Source: Candidatus Peregrinibacteria bacterium GW2011_GWF2_43_17
GTDB lineage: Bacteria > Patescibacteriota > Gracilibacteria > UBA1369 > UBA12470
Length of the DNA stretch: 64,000 nt
Assembly: GCA_000999315.1 (NCBI GenBank)
Contig: LCFW01000001.1
Span: 62,001-126,000 of the forward strand
Direction: 5' to 3'
Part shown: positions 1 to 7,180 of the stretch, piece by piece
Layout: the number at the start of each line of letters is the position of its first letter
Position numbering within the stretch: position 1 is the stretch's first letter
Notes under the pieces: model-generated
What the model saw: the letters and a program-made list of their open reading frames with translations, nothing else
Databases searched by the model: none
Told to the model about the DNA's origin: nothing
Position numbers and translations under genes: made by a program

Positions 1-102
1 TAATCGTATTATTATACCATAGAAAGCGGAATTACAGAAGACAGAATTACAGAAAAAAGATAAAAATCCCTTTCGGCTACAAACAGCTACGTAATTCAGA
101 GT
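1..102. repeat. intergenic degenerate short direct repeats
   Basis: No gene is seen in the first 100 bases. Near-tandem copies of GAATTACAGAA occur at about 29-53. A similar tract (GAGTTACAGAAAGCAGAATT) lies near 51474-51495. These look like the degenerate TAGAC/TTACAG micro-repeats that fill other gaps in this window. Function is unknown. Confidence 0.5.
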
Positions 103-1062
103 TTAATCCCTTATTTCCGCGAAAATCTTCTTTATATCGTCATAAGATTCAACTTGGACCAGTTTACTTCTGTATTTTGATGCGTCTTTGAATCCTTTGA
201 TGTATGCGGCGAGATGTTTTCGCATTTCAAGAAGTCCTCTTCGGCCGCGCATTTTTATGTCTATTTTTGCGTGTTTGAGAATAAGCGGGATTTTTTCTTC
301 GAGAGAGGTTGGTGGAGTATATTTCTTTCCTGTTAATGCGGATGCGATTTCGGCCATAATCCACGGATTGCCGAAAGTTGCTCTGCCGACCATGATGCCA
401 TCGAGTTTTTTGAGCCTTTTTAGGGCGATTTCGGCTGACGTGATGTCGCCGTTGCCGATGACCGGGATTTTCAGGTGTTTTTTTGCGAGGTAAATCGGTT
501 CCCAGTCGGCTTTGCCCGAGAAGCCTTGCGCGGTTGTTCTGCCGTGGATTGTTAGCGCTTGTATGCCCGTTTGTTCCAGCATTTTTATGAAATCCAGAAA
601 TTGTTTTTCGTTGTAAGTTTTAAATCCGATGCGCATTTTTACGGATACGGGGAGCCTGGTTGCTTTTACGGTTGTGCGGGCGATCTCTTCAGCGAGTTTC
701 GGTGTAGTCAAGAGAGCCGAACCGTGCATTGAGTTCACAACTTTTCTTGCCGGGCAACCCATGTTTATGTCTATTCCGTCGGCGCCTTGGCTTGCTACGA
801 TTTTTGCGGCTTCGCTGAAAAAATCCGGGTTTTTGCCGAAAAGTTGGACTATAAACGGGCGTTCTTTCTTTTTGTTAAATTCTAAAAATTCCAGAGTTTT
901 CTCACCTCCGAATTTTATGCCATCAGCGCTTATTAATTCTGTTACGCAAATGGTTTCCGGTGCGATTTCTTTTACGATTTGTCGAAAAGGGGAGTCGGTG
1001 TATCCTGCCATCGGGGCGAGGAGGAGCATGGGTTTTTTATATTTCGACCAAGAAAACGGCAT
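103..1062 (-). CDS. dus: tRNA-dihydrouridine synthase (Dus family)
   Basis: FMN-dependent enzyme that reduces uridine to dihydrouridine in tRNA D-loops, acting in the cytoplasm. The protein shows the family's N-terminal APMAGYTDSPFR, the NMGCPARKV segment with the catalytic Cys, the KMRIG and HGRT phosphate/FMN motifs, GNGDI, and GIMVGRATFGNPW near the end of the TIM barrel. The open frame reaches an upstream ATG at 1092. Its first ten codons, however, are made of the repetitive AGTCTATTAGTCTATTCGTCTAT tract typical of intergenic DNA here, so the ATG at 1062 (MPFSWSKY, 319 aa) is preferred. The gene is last in a minus-strand run. Which Dus subgroup it belongs to (DusB-like is my guess) cannot be settled by eye. 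Confidence 0.93.
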   Translation of the reverse strand: MPFSWSKYKKPMLLLAPMAGYTDSPFRQIVKEIAPETICVTELISADGIKFGGEKTLEFLEFNKKKERPFIVQLFGKNPDFFSEAAKIVASQGADGIDINMGCPARKVVNSMHGSALLTTPKLAEEIARTTVKATRLPVSVKMRIGFKTYNEKQFLDFIKMLEQTGIQALTIHGRTTAQGFSGKADWEPIYLAKKHLKIPVIGNGDITSAEIALKRLKKLDGIMVGRATFGNPWIMAEIASALTGKKYTPPTSLEEKIPLILKHAKIDIKMRGRRGLLEMRKHLAAYIKGFKDASKYRSKLVQVESYDDIKKIFAEIRD

Positions 1063-1106
1063 AGACGAATAGACTAATAGACTTATAGCCACATAGTACC
1101 ATGGTT

Positions 1107-1865
1107 TTATTTCTTGACCTTAACTTTCGGTTTGGACTCTTCCGCGTTTGTGATGAAAATTACGTTTTCGGATGCCTCGTCTCTGTAGTCCGGATGATCG
1201 TTGACGCTTGCGCCGGTTGTAAGGATTGTATTTTCGGTTTCTTCTTCAAAAAGTCCCGCCAAGATGTATTCGGTTTCATATCCCGCGTAAGAATAAGCAA
1301 ATACGTTCCCGGCAGAGTCGGTTTGTCCGTCCATCGGATCGTATGGCATTTCATCTCCAAGCAATGCAACCAGTTCGTTCGTATCCGGATATGAGCTGTT
1401 TTCCTCGAAATATTTTTCAACCGACTCTTCGATGATTTGTAAATCCGCAAGCCTTTGGTTGTTTCTGATTTCGGTTTCCGATACCTCTTCCTTGGGTTGT
1501 TCTTCGGTGACAGGTTCTTTTTCCGGTGCTGTTTTTTCGATTTTATTTCCGAAAATCTTGAAATATATGAAAACTCCGCCTCCGATTATCGCGGCGATCA
1601 ATATTATGGCTATCAAATTAAGCAAAATTCCGTGAGAAGGTTTTTTTGCTATTGGTGTTTCTGTCGAAATTATCGTTTCTTCAAGTTTCGGCGTTTCGAG
1701 TTCCGCCAATATGGTTTTCGCTGATTGGTTTGTCGGATCTATTTCGAGAACTTCTTTGCATCCCGTGATGGCATCATCTTTTTTGCCTTGAGCTTGCCAT
1801 TCTTTGATTTGAGTAATGGCGTCTTGGATGGTTGCGTTTTGAGGTTGTTGATTTATTGGGTCCAT
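1107..1865 (-). CDS. membrane protein with TPR-like N-terminus and pilin-like C-terminal domain
   Basis: 252 aa, no named family recognised. Residues 1-60 form a helical, TPR-like segment (QGKKDDAITGCKEVLEIDPTNQSAKTIL). Residues about 83-107 are one transmembrane helix, followed by a Glu/Pro-rich linker. The C-terminal part (RLADLQIIEESVEKYF...YPDTNEL...DPMDGQ...YAGYETEYIL) resembles the globular domain of GspG-type pseudopilins and the many pilin-like proteins of CPR bacteria. It lacks an N-terminal prepilin peptidase site, so the domain is probably an anchored, surface-exposed sensor or structural part rather than a pilin subunit. It lies 6 bp from the next minus-strand gene, suggesting co-transcription. 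Confidence 0.75.
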   Translation of the reverse strand: MDPINQQPQNATIQDAITQIKEWQAQGKKDDAITGCKEVLEIDPTNQSAKTILAELETPKLEETIISTETPIAKKPSHGILLNLIAIILIAAIIGGGVFIYFKIFGNKIEKTAPEKEPVTEEQPKEEVSETEIRNNQRLADLQIIEESVEKYFEENSSYPDTNELVALLGDEMPYDPMDGQTDSAGNVFAYSYAGYETEYILAGLFEEETENTILTTGASVNDHPDYRDEASENVIFITNAEESKPKVKVKK

Positions 1866-1871
1866 AATTTT

Positions 1872-2438
1872 TTAAAATAAATTGTCGGATTTTTCGGAGC
1901 CGAGTTTGGGGATTACGTTCTCGATAGCTCCCCATTCGCTCTCGCCGTGATCGGGTACCACAAGGGTGATTTCGTCGCCGGATTCGGCTTTGAAATATGT
2001 TACCGATGCGAGAAGTACGTTGTATGCATGTCCTTCGGCCAATACTTTGTATTTGCCATCTTCGTATGTCAGGACGCCTTTAATTTTCTTTCTTTCGATC
2101 GGACCGATTTGTTTATAAAGGAACGTGCCGTCTTCTTTGATTGTTAATTTAAGGACATCACCCGGTATCAGTTTCGATTTGGATGCGTAATTTGCCGGGA
2201 CGGGATAAGTTTTTTGGTTCGGACCTATCATATTTTGCCCGTCAAAAACTCCTTCAATAATTTGGTCCTCTCCGTCTTCGCCGACAGAAAGTTCGGCCGC
2301 GGCTTTTTCGAGTTTTTCTTTTGCACCGGACTTGCCTCCGGCGATTTCGTTTAAGATTTTTTTCGCCGATTTCAAATTGCTTTCCGCCGTTTCCAGCATT
2401 TCTTTAGCCAAAGCAATTTTTGCCACTTGAGATGCCAT
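1872..2438 (-). CDS. conserved hypothetical protein, coiled N-terminus and beta-rich C-terminal domain
   Basis: 188 aa of unknown function. Residues 1-50 are an Ala/Lys/Glu-rich amphipathic helix. The rest (from IIEGVFDGQNMIGPNQKTYPVPANYASKSKLIPGDVLKL) is beta-rich with a small barrel-like character: alternating strands, PGDVLKLTI, and a repeated Lys-Tyr pattern. I recall similar proteins in Peregrinibacteria-type genomes but know no function. No signal peptide or membrane helix is seen, and the domain could bind nucleic acid or a partner protein. A TTGAAA-17-TATAAT promoter lies upstream at 2470-2498 on the same strand. Confidence 0.8.
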   Translation of the reverse strand: MASQVAKIALAKEMLETAESNLKSAKKILNEIAGGKSGAKEKLEKAAAELSVGEDGEDQIIEGVFDGQNMIGPNQKTYPVPANYASKSKLIPGDVLKLTIKEDGTFLYKQIGPIERKKIKGVLTYEDGKYKVLAEGHAYNVLLASVTYFKAESGDEITLVVPDHGESEWGAIENVIPKLGSEKSDNLF

Positions 2439-2469
2439 AAATTATTTGTTTTTATTTTTGTATCTGTAA

Positions 2470-2498
2470 ATTATACCAAAAAAACGTTCGACTTTCAA
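2470..2498 (-). promoter_or_regulatory. sigma-70-type promoter, TTGAAA-17 bp-TATAAT
   Basis: Read on the minus strand, TTGAAA (2493-2498) and TATAAT (2470-2475) are separated by exactly 17 bp. Transcription should start near 2463 and give a leader of about 24 nt to the ATG at 2438. The leader is A/T-rich with no Shine-Dalgarno-like purine block. Confidence 0.75.
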
Positions 2499-2524
2499 TG
2501 CCAATATTCGAGGGGTGTTTTTAA

Positions 2525-3436
2525 CTAGTTTAACATATAGACAACCTTGTCTCCCGTTTGACCGGATATCCGGAGGTCTATGTATTTCAAATCCTCCTCA
2601 TAAATATCGAGCTTTGGGAGTGATAATTTGAGCTTGAGGAGTTGTTCGTCTACCGTAAGTTCCGTGTCCAGCCACACATAAAAATATCTTTCGGTTTGCA
2701 GGTGTACTTCGCGTGCGATTTTGTAGTAAGTGGTGTCCAAAATTTGCATGCCGAATTTGCTTTCAAAATCGTTTATCGCTTCAAGGATAAATTGTAAAAT
2801 CTCGGGTTTTATCACTTCTTGATTCTCGGTCGGGACCTTATCCGTTTCGAAATAGACGTAGGGGAGTGAAAGGTCTTCCGTATCCGTATTTATGGCGATC
2901 CCGTTTTCATTTATTATGAATTTTCTGCTTATGCCGTCTTGTTCATATATCAGGTTTGCAACCATCGCGTATTCTTCAAGTTCAAGGATGAGCGTGCCCG
3001 GCAGGGATTTCTTAATATTGACTTTTTTGTATTGCGGGTAGGTTGATTTCAAATAATTTTCTTCGTCGGCTTCGTTTAACAAAAAGATGTTTGTGCCTTT
3101 GAAGTTTTGCATGTAGGCGAGTATCGGATTTTCGTCTTCGACTTGAATTTGGTCATGGTCGTAATCCGTTTTTTTTATCGCGAAAATATCGGAAATTATA
3201 AATATGTAAGAAATGCCGTAGAGGGTTAACCCTATTAATATGAGGACGATCGGTCTTAATATTTTCGAGAAACGTCTTTGAGTGAGTCTGTTTTTCAGAA
3301 TTTTCTTTTCGGTGTTTGTTTCGAGAAATCCGGTTTTTTTAATCGGTTTCTTTCTTGTTATATTCGAAAGATTCGGGCGGTAATGCCCCATAGTGCCCAT
3401 GGTTTTTCCGATTCTTTTCTTTTTGAAAAAAAACAT
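2525..3436 (-). CDS. ftsQ: FtsQ/DivIB-like cell division protein
   Basis: 303 aa with a basic cytoplasmic N-terminus (KKKRIGK...RKKPIKK), one transmembrane helix at about residues 61-83, and an extracytoplasmic part. The latter begins with a POTRA-like segment (LKSTYPQYKKVNIKKSLPGTLILELEEYAMVANLIYE), the classic FtsQ/DivIB pattern where the Tyr/Pro-rich strand precedes VxxxxPxTLxIxxxE. It probably links septal FtsL/FtsB to the divisome. No mur or fts neighbours are present, so the dcw context is missing. Alternative starts exist at residues 13 and 16 (MGTMGHYRP). Confidence 0.8.
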   Translation of the reverse strand: MFFFKKKRIGKTMGTMGHYRPNLSNITRKKPIKKTGFLETNTEKKILKNRLTQRRFSKILRPIVLILIGLTLYGISYIFIISDIFAIKKTDYDHDQIQVEDENPILAYMQNFKGTNIFLLNEADEENYLKSTYPQYKKVNIKKSLPGTLILELEEYAMVANLIYEQDGISRKFIINENGIAINTDTEDLSLPYVYFETDKVPTENQEVIKPEILQFILEAINDFESKFGMQILDTTYYKIAREVHLQTERYFYVWLDTELTVDEQLLKLKLSLPKLDIYEEDLKYIDLRISGQTGDKVVYMLN

Positions 3437-3460
3437 TCGTGTTTGTTTTGCTCAAAACAG

Positions 3461-3628
3461 CTAGCAGTTCTCGAGAAACGCTTGTTTTGCCGCCTTAATG
3501 GCGTCTTGTCTTGCCACGCTTTTTATTCTTGCCTTGGCTTTATTCTTCTTGACCCTTTGTTTGCTCTTGGGTCTCGTGATGTTTACTTTTGTGTAGCCGT
3601 GTTGATGGCTTGCCAATCCGCTTGTCAT
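3461..3628 (-). CDS. small basic protein of 55 aa, unknown function
   Basis: The gap between the FtsQ-like gene and the Fe-S carrier holds an ATG-initiated frame on the minus strand that stops with TAG at 3461. It starts MTSGLASHQHGYTK and continues with a Lys/Arg-rich helix (KSKQRVKKNKAKARIKSVAR) and an Ala/Lys-rich tail ending FLENC. It carries about 17 Lys/Arg and very few acidic residues, as expected for a ribosome- or nucleic-acid-associated protein, but I do not recognise a family. It fills the gap almost exactly and is co-oriented with both neighbours. Confidence 0.6.
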   Translation of the reverse strand: MTSGLASHQHGYTKVNITRPKSKQRVKKNKAKARIKSVARQDAIKAAKQAFLENC

Positions 3629-3661
3629 AGGGGTAAAATTAATAGATAGTAGATAGTAGGT

Positions 3662-4000
3662 TTAGTGGCATCCGCCGTCGCAGTTTCCGCAACAACCTCC
3701 GCATCCTCCGTCTTCTTTTAGGTTGGGGTTGTTTATTTTAAACCCGTCGGCTTCTTTAATAAAGTCTATTTCGCATCCGTCTATTAAAGGGATGCTTTCT
3801 TTCGGTACCGCGATCGTGATTTCGCCTGATTTGGTCGTGACAGAGTTTTTTTCACTTTTCTCGATGAAATCCATGTAATATTGGAAGCCCGCGCACCCTC
3901 CCGGGAATACGTCGAACTTCAATATATATCCGATTTTCTTTTCCGCTTTTTGCATCTTTTTAACCTCGCTTGCCGCCGTTTTGGTGAGTTTTATTTTCAT
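3662..4000 (-). CDS. A-type iron-sulfur carrier (IscA/ErpA/HesB family)
   Basis: 112-aa HesB-fold protein that holds or delivers Fe-S clusters. The three canonical Cys positions are visible: Cys36 in PGGCAGFQY and the C-terminal group starting at Cys100. The tail is unusually Cys-rich (DGGCGGCCGNCDGGCH, with Cys100, 103, 104, 107 and 111), compared with the usual CGCG. This suggests a modified metal site. The ATG overlaps the stop of the upstream gene by 4 bases (ATGA), which implies translational coupling. Confidence 0.9.
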   Translation of the reverse strand: MKIKLTKTAASEVKKMQKAEKKIGYILKFDVFPGGCAGFQYYMDFIEKSEKNSVTTKSGEITIAVPKESIPLIDGCEIDFIKEADGFKINNPNLKEDGGCGGCCGNCDGGCH

Positions 4001-4449
4001 GAGAATGATGATTCAAGAATATGTGTTTCGTTTGGAATTGCGATGTCCGTTGCCACTTCTTTTGTTACGATGATCTCGGTGTAGCTCTCGAAATCTATGG
4101 TCGTGTCCGTGGATTGATAATCAAATGTCCAAGAGGTTTCGTTTTTCTGAAGAGTGCCCAAATTCATGGTTGAGAAAGGGCTCAATCTTACCAGCCAAAT
4201 TATATACGAGGATCCTTCTTCCGGATCGGGGAGCGTGGTTTCCAGGGTTAAGTCGTATGCGCCATTTTCGAAATATCGTGAAGCCGTACCTTTTACGCTT
4301 GAATCCAAAGGATCCGTCAGGTTGGCTTCACTGTCGAATTGGGTTTTCATCATGTTTGCCGACAGGAAAGGCGTGATTGCGGTTCCCAAGAACAGCATTA
4401 CGAGAATTAACGGGATTGCGGACGACATTATTTTTTTGCTTGATAACAT
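3997..4449 (-). CDS. membrane-anchored protein with anti-sigma-K-like extracytoplasmic domain
   Basis: 150 aa. A basic start (MLSSKK) and a hydrophobic helix at about residues 9-31 form a signal anchor. The exported part has YIIWLVRLSPFSTMNLGTLQKNETSWTFDYQS and ends ...IPNETHILESSF. This resembles the beta-sandwich of RskA/anti-sigma-K domains and related CPR surface proteins (W-L-V, L-G-x-L and terminal P-xx-H-I-L-E), but no cytoplasmic anti-sigma helix is present, so a regulatory role is not supported. It overlaps the Fe-S carrier start by 4 bases. Confidence 0.7.
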   Translation of the reverse strand: MLSSKKIMSSAIPLILVMLFLGTAITPFLSANMMKTQFDSEANLTDPLDSSVKGTASRYFENGAYDLTLETTLPDPEEGSSYIIWLVRLSPFSTMNLGTLQKNETSWTFDYQSTDTTIDFESYTEIIVTKEVATDIAIPNETHILESSFS

Positions 4450-4504
4450 GGTTTCCGATGATTTAAATTTACATGCCTCGCAAGCTTAATTTTTTTTAAT
4501 CCAT

Positions 4505-4533
4505 TTGTAAATGGAATCTGATGTGAGTATACT
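4505..4533 (+). promoter_or_regulatory. promoter TTGTAA-17 bp-TATACT giving a leaderless adaptor mRNA
   Basis: TTGTAA (4505-4510) and TATACT (4528-4533) are 17 bp apart. The ATG at 4544 begins 10 nt after the -10 box, so the predicted +1 falls about 3 nt before the start codon. The more upstream ATG at 4511 lies inside the promoter and cannot be the start. Confidence 0.75.
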
Positions 4534-4543
4534 TTTTTTACTT

Positions 4544-6364
4544 ATGGGGATTTTAAAGAATAAAAAATTCTTGGGTTTGGTGGCGGTTGTCGCAGTACTT
4601 CTGTTTGGATATTTCAAGTGTTCCTCGAATGGTGATTCGACGGAGTATGAATTTGCGGATGCTTCTTATCGGGATGTTCTTCAAGAGGTTTCCGTGACCG
4701 GTACGGTGGAGGCCGATCCGAAGATAGAATTAAGATTTCAGATTTCGGGAGAGGTTAGCGCTGTGAATGTCGAAGTTGGGGATAGCGTTTTGGCGGGGAA
4801 TACTTTGGCGGCGCTGGATGCCACTTCTTTATCCATTAAAAAACAGTCGGCCGAGGCGGATTTGGCTTTGGCGCAAGCGAAATATGATCAGGCAATTGCC
4901 GGCAGTACCGATGAAGCGATAGTTGTTGCGCAGGCATCTTTGGATAAGGCGCAGGCGGATTTTGATAAAGCGAATCAAGATTATGAAAGTACTCAGGTTT
5001 TGGCTGAAGAGTCTTTGAATTCTGCGCAGTTGGTTTATGATTCGGCTTTGACCGATTATGATAATGCGTTGGCTACTTATGGCGAAGATGTTGTTCATGC
5101 GTATGAGGATTTATATAACAAAGTTGACTCTTCTTTGAGCGAGGTGAATGACGCAATGCGCGATCTTGATAATATATTGGGAGTTGATGATGAGGATGTG
5201 AATGATGATTTTGAATTGGCGCTTGAGACTGCAAGTGCTGGACAATATGAGAGTGCTCAATCGGAATATGAAGATGTTTCGTGGAGTTATGATGCTTTGT
5301 TTGCCGATTTTGCCTTGGCTGATATGAGCGATTATACAGGTATAGACTCTTTTGCCGATAGGGCCTATGCGTTACTTTCCGATTTGGATAATTTGCTTGA
5401 TGATGTTGATGCGCTTTTGGTTGATACTCCCGCAATTGGCGGATATTCGCAGACTGTTAAGGATTCAAAAAGGACCATAGTTGCATCTGAAATTACGGAT
5501 ATTGCCAATGCTATTTCCGGATTGTCTTCCGCGATGCAAACTGCCGAGTCGGCAGTTACATCCGAAGATACGAGTTTGAAAAGTGCGGAAGATGCTTTGT
5601 TTTCTGCGGAACAAGCTTTGAGCGAGGCGCAAGTACAGGCCGATTCCAATGTTGCTTCTGCCGAGGCGTCTCTCGCGGTTTACGAAGCGTTGGTTGCACA
5701 GGCGCAGGCGAGCTTGGATGAGGTTGAAGCTGGGCCGAGGGATGTGGATTTGGCTGGTCTCCAAGCTTCAATAGATAGTGCGCAGGCGGCGTTGGATTTG
5801 GCGCAGTATAATTTGTCTTTGGCTTATTTGACCGCTCCGGTTTCGGGAATAATTACCGAGGTTAGTTATGATATTGGTGAAAATATTTCAAGCGCGGATG
5901 TATTTTTGGTCATGGTTTCGAGCGATTATCAAGTGACCGCAAATGTTTCGGAGACCGATATTGCGAATGTGAAGGTTGGAGATAAGGTGAGCATGACTTT
6001 GGACGCTTTTTCTTATGATAAAATTTTTGATGGCGAAATTATTCAAATAGACCCGGCGGAAACAGTTGTGCAGGGCGTGATTTATTATCAAGTGAAGGCG
6101 GCTTTCGTATTGCAGGATTCGGAGATAAAGCCTGGGATGACTGCGAACATGGATATTGTTACCGCGGAATTGGCGGATGTGTTAGCGATACCTGTGAAAG
6201 CGCTTAAATATGATGAGGCGAGGACTTATGTTTTACAGGTTAATTCGTTGACTGGCGAGATGTATGAGGCCGATGTTGAGGTTGGAGTGAAGGGTGATCA
6301 ATATGTTGAGGTGTTAAGTGGGCTTGCGGATGGGGATCAGGTGGTGACGTACGTGAGGGAGTAG
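4544..6364 (+). CDS. HlyD/MacA-type membrane fusion (adaptor) protein with extended coiled coil
   Basis: About 606 aa from the ATG at 4544 (MGILKNKKFLGL), chosen because the preceding ATG is inside the promoter. One N-terminal transmembrane anchor (residues about 8-24) is followed by a first lipoyl half-motif (ISGEVSAVNVEVGDSVLAGNTLAALD). Then comes a very long Ala/Ser/Asp/Gln-rich alpha-helical hairpin of about 350 residues, the second lipoyl half (TAPVSGIITEVSYDIGENISSAD), and beta-barrel and membrane-proximal domains. Typical MacA/HlyD proteins are 370-480 aa, so the hairpin is enlarged. It should act outside the membrane with an ABC transporter. The MacB-like genes at 17.9-19.9 and 24.4-25.7 kb are candidate partners. 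Confidence 0.88.
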   Translation: MGILKNKKFLGLVAVVAVLLFGYFKCSSNGDSTEYEFADASYRDVLQEVSVTGTVEADPKIELRFQISGEVSAVNVEVGDSVLAGNTLAALDATSLSIKKQSAEADLALAQAKYDQAIAGSTDEAIVVAQASLDKAQADFDKANQDYESTQVLAEESLNSAQLVYDSALTDYDNALATYGEDVVHAYEDLYNKVDSSLSEVNDAMRDLDNILGVDDEDVNDDFELALETASAGQYESAQSEYEDVSWSYDALFADFALADMSDYTGIDSFADRAYALLSDLDNLLDDVDALLVDTPAIGGYSQTVKDSKRTIVASEITDIANAISGLSSAMQTAESAVTSEDTSLKSAEDALFSAEQALSEAQVQADSNVASAEASLAVYEALVAQAQASLDEVEAGPRDVDLAGLQASIDSAQAALDLAQYNLSLAYLTAPVSGIITEVSYDIGENISSADVFLVMVSSDYQVTANVSETDIANVKVGDKVSMTLDAFSYDKIFDGEIIQIDPAETVVQGVIYYQVKAAFVLQDSEIKPGMTANMDIVTAELADVLAIPVKALKYDEARTYVLQVNSLTGEMYEADVEVGVKGDQYVEVLSGLADGDQVVTYVRE

Positions 6365-6371
6365 AGCCGAG

Positions 6372-6599
6372 GTGTTAAAGATAATTCTGAAACTTGCGGA
6401 TCTTGATGTTGCCGAGTTATACGGTGATGAACTCTTGGATTATTATTTCCTACCTTCAAACCTGTTTCTTGATATGAACGATCGAGCATGGTATGCGCCT
6501 GATGTTACTTATTCATACATGCAAGGAATCGTTCCGGAACAACAAGTCACCCTCGGTGAAATGGCGAAAATATTGGTGTTGGTGGGGAGGTTGTGGTAG
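6372..6599 (+). pseudogene. remnant of an S-layer homology (SLH) domain protein
   Basis: The frame reads VLKIILKLADLDVAELYG...MNDRAWYAPDVTYSYMQGIV...VTLGEMAKILVLVGRLW. This matches the SLH repeat pattern (xRAExLKIIL ... D...WYAPYVxYAxxxGIV ... TRxExAKILV). The SLH signature even continues upstream in frame through S-R-A-E at 6360-6371, across the stop codon of the adaptor gene, before a TGA. The only start available is GTG at 6372 and there is no signal peptide. I read it as the tail end of a larger SLH-domain gene that lost its 5' part, with the adaptor gene now abutting it. A small expressed protein is the alternative. Confidence 0.6.
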
Positions 6600-6671
6600 T
6601 TGCAATCGCTCTTGTTTATTTTTCGGCGAATTGATACTCTTTTTGAGTAAAAAATCTTAACAAAAACTACC

Positions 6672-7139
6672 ATGTCTATGGAAAAAACATTAGTGCTCGT
6701 GAAGCCGGATGCTATTCAGAGAGGGTTGATAGGGGAGATAGTTTCAAGATTTGAGAAGAAGGGGCTGAAGCTTGTTGGGATGAAAATGATGACGCTTGAT
6801 GAGGCTATTTTGAGGGAACATTATGCGCATTTGGCGGACAAGCCGTTTTTCGGCAGTTTGAGCAAGTTTATGATGAAAAATCCTGTTATTGCGATGTGCT
6901 GGGAGGGGCTTGAATGCGTGAACGCGGTCAGGTTGCTTTGCGGTATTACAAAGGCGAGATCGGCTGAGGCCGGCTCAATCAGAGGCGATTTGGCGATGAG
7001 TGTCAGTTGTAATGTCGTGCACGCTTCGGACTCGGTTGAAAATGCTGGGAAAGAGGTGAAGAGGTTTTTTAAGGATGGTGAAATTTTTGATTACAAAAAG
7101 ACGGAGTTCGAACATGTGTATGCGGAGGATGAGATGTAG
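6672..7139 (+). CDS. ndk: nucleoside diphosphate kinase
   Basis: 155 aa. Transfers the gamma phosphate between NTPs and NDPs through a phospho-His intermediate. TLVLVKPDAIQRGLIGEI at the start, the Kpn-loop region and the active-site segment SCNVVHASDS (His followed by A-S-D rather than the usual G-S-D) identify the family. Length is normal. The leader is AACAAAAACTACC with no Shine-Dalgarno motif. The start may be MSMEK (6672) or MEK (6678). The gene converges with the glycerate kinase, and a hairpin at 7155-7180 may end both transcripts. Confidence 0.95.
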   Translation: MSMEKTLVLVKPDAIQRGLIGEIVSRFEKKGLKLVGMKMMTLDEAILREHYAHLADKPFFGSLSKFMMKNPVIAMCWEGLECVNAVRLLCGITKARSAEAGSIRGDLAMSVSCNVVHASDSVENAGKEVKRFFKDGEIFDYKKTEFEHVYAEDEM

Positions 7140-7154
7140 GAAAGGGTGATGATT

Positions 7155-7180
7155 TTACAAAAAACGACGACGTTTTGTAA
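7155..7180. terminator. convergent hairpin overlapping the glycerate kinase stop codon
   Basis: TTACAAAA (7155-7162) and TTTTGTAA (7173-7180) form perfect 8-bp arms around a short GC-containing loop. The first three bases are the TAA stop of the minus-strand kinase. The T-tract on either strand is inside the stem, so it is not a textbook intrinsic terminator. Its position between convergent genes supports a bidirectional transcript end. Confidence 0.5.

Noticed and set aside
1063-1092. N-terminal extension of the Dus protein (start at 1092)
   Set aside because: The ten codons are made of the intergenic AGTCTATT-type repeat and precede the conserved start of the family.
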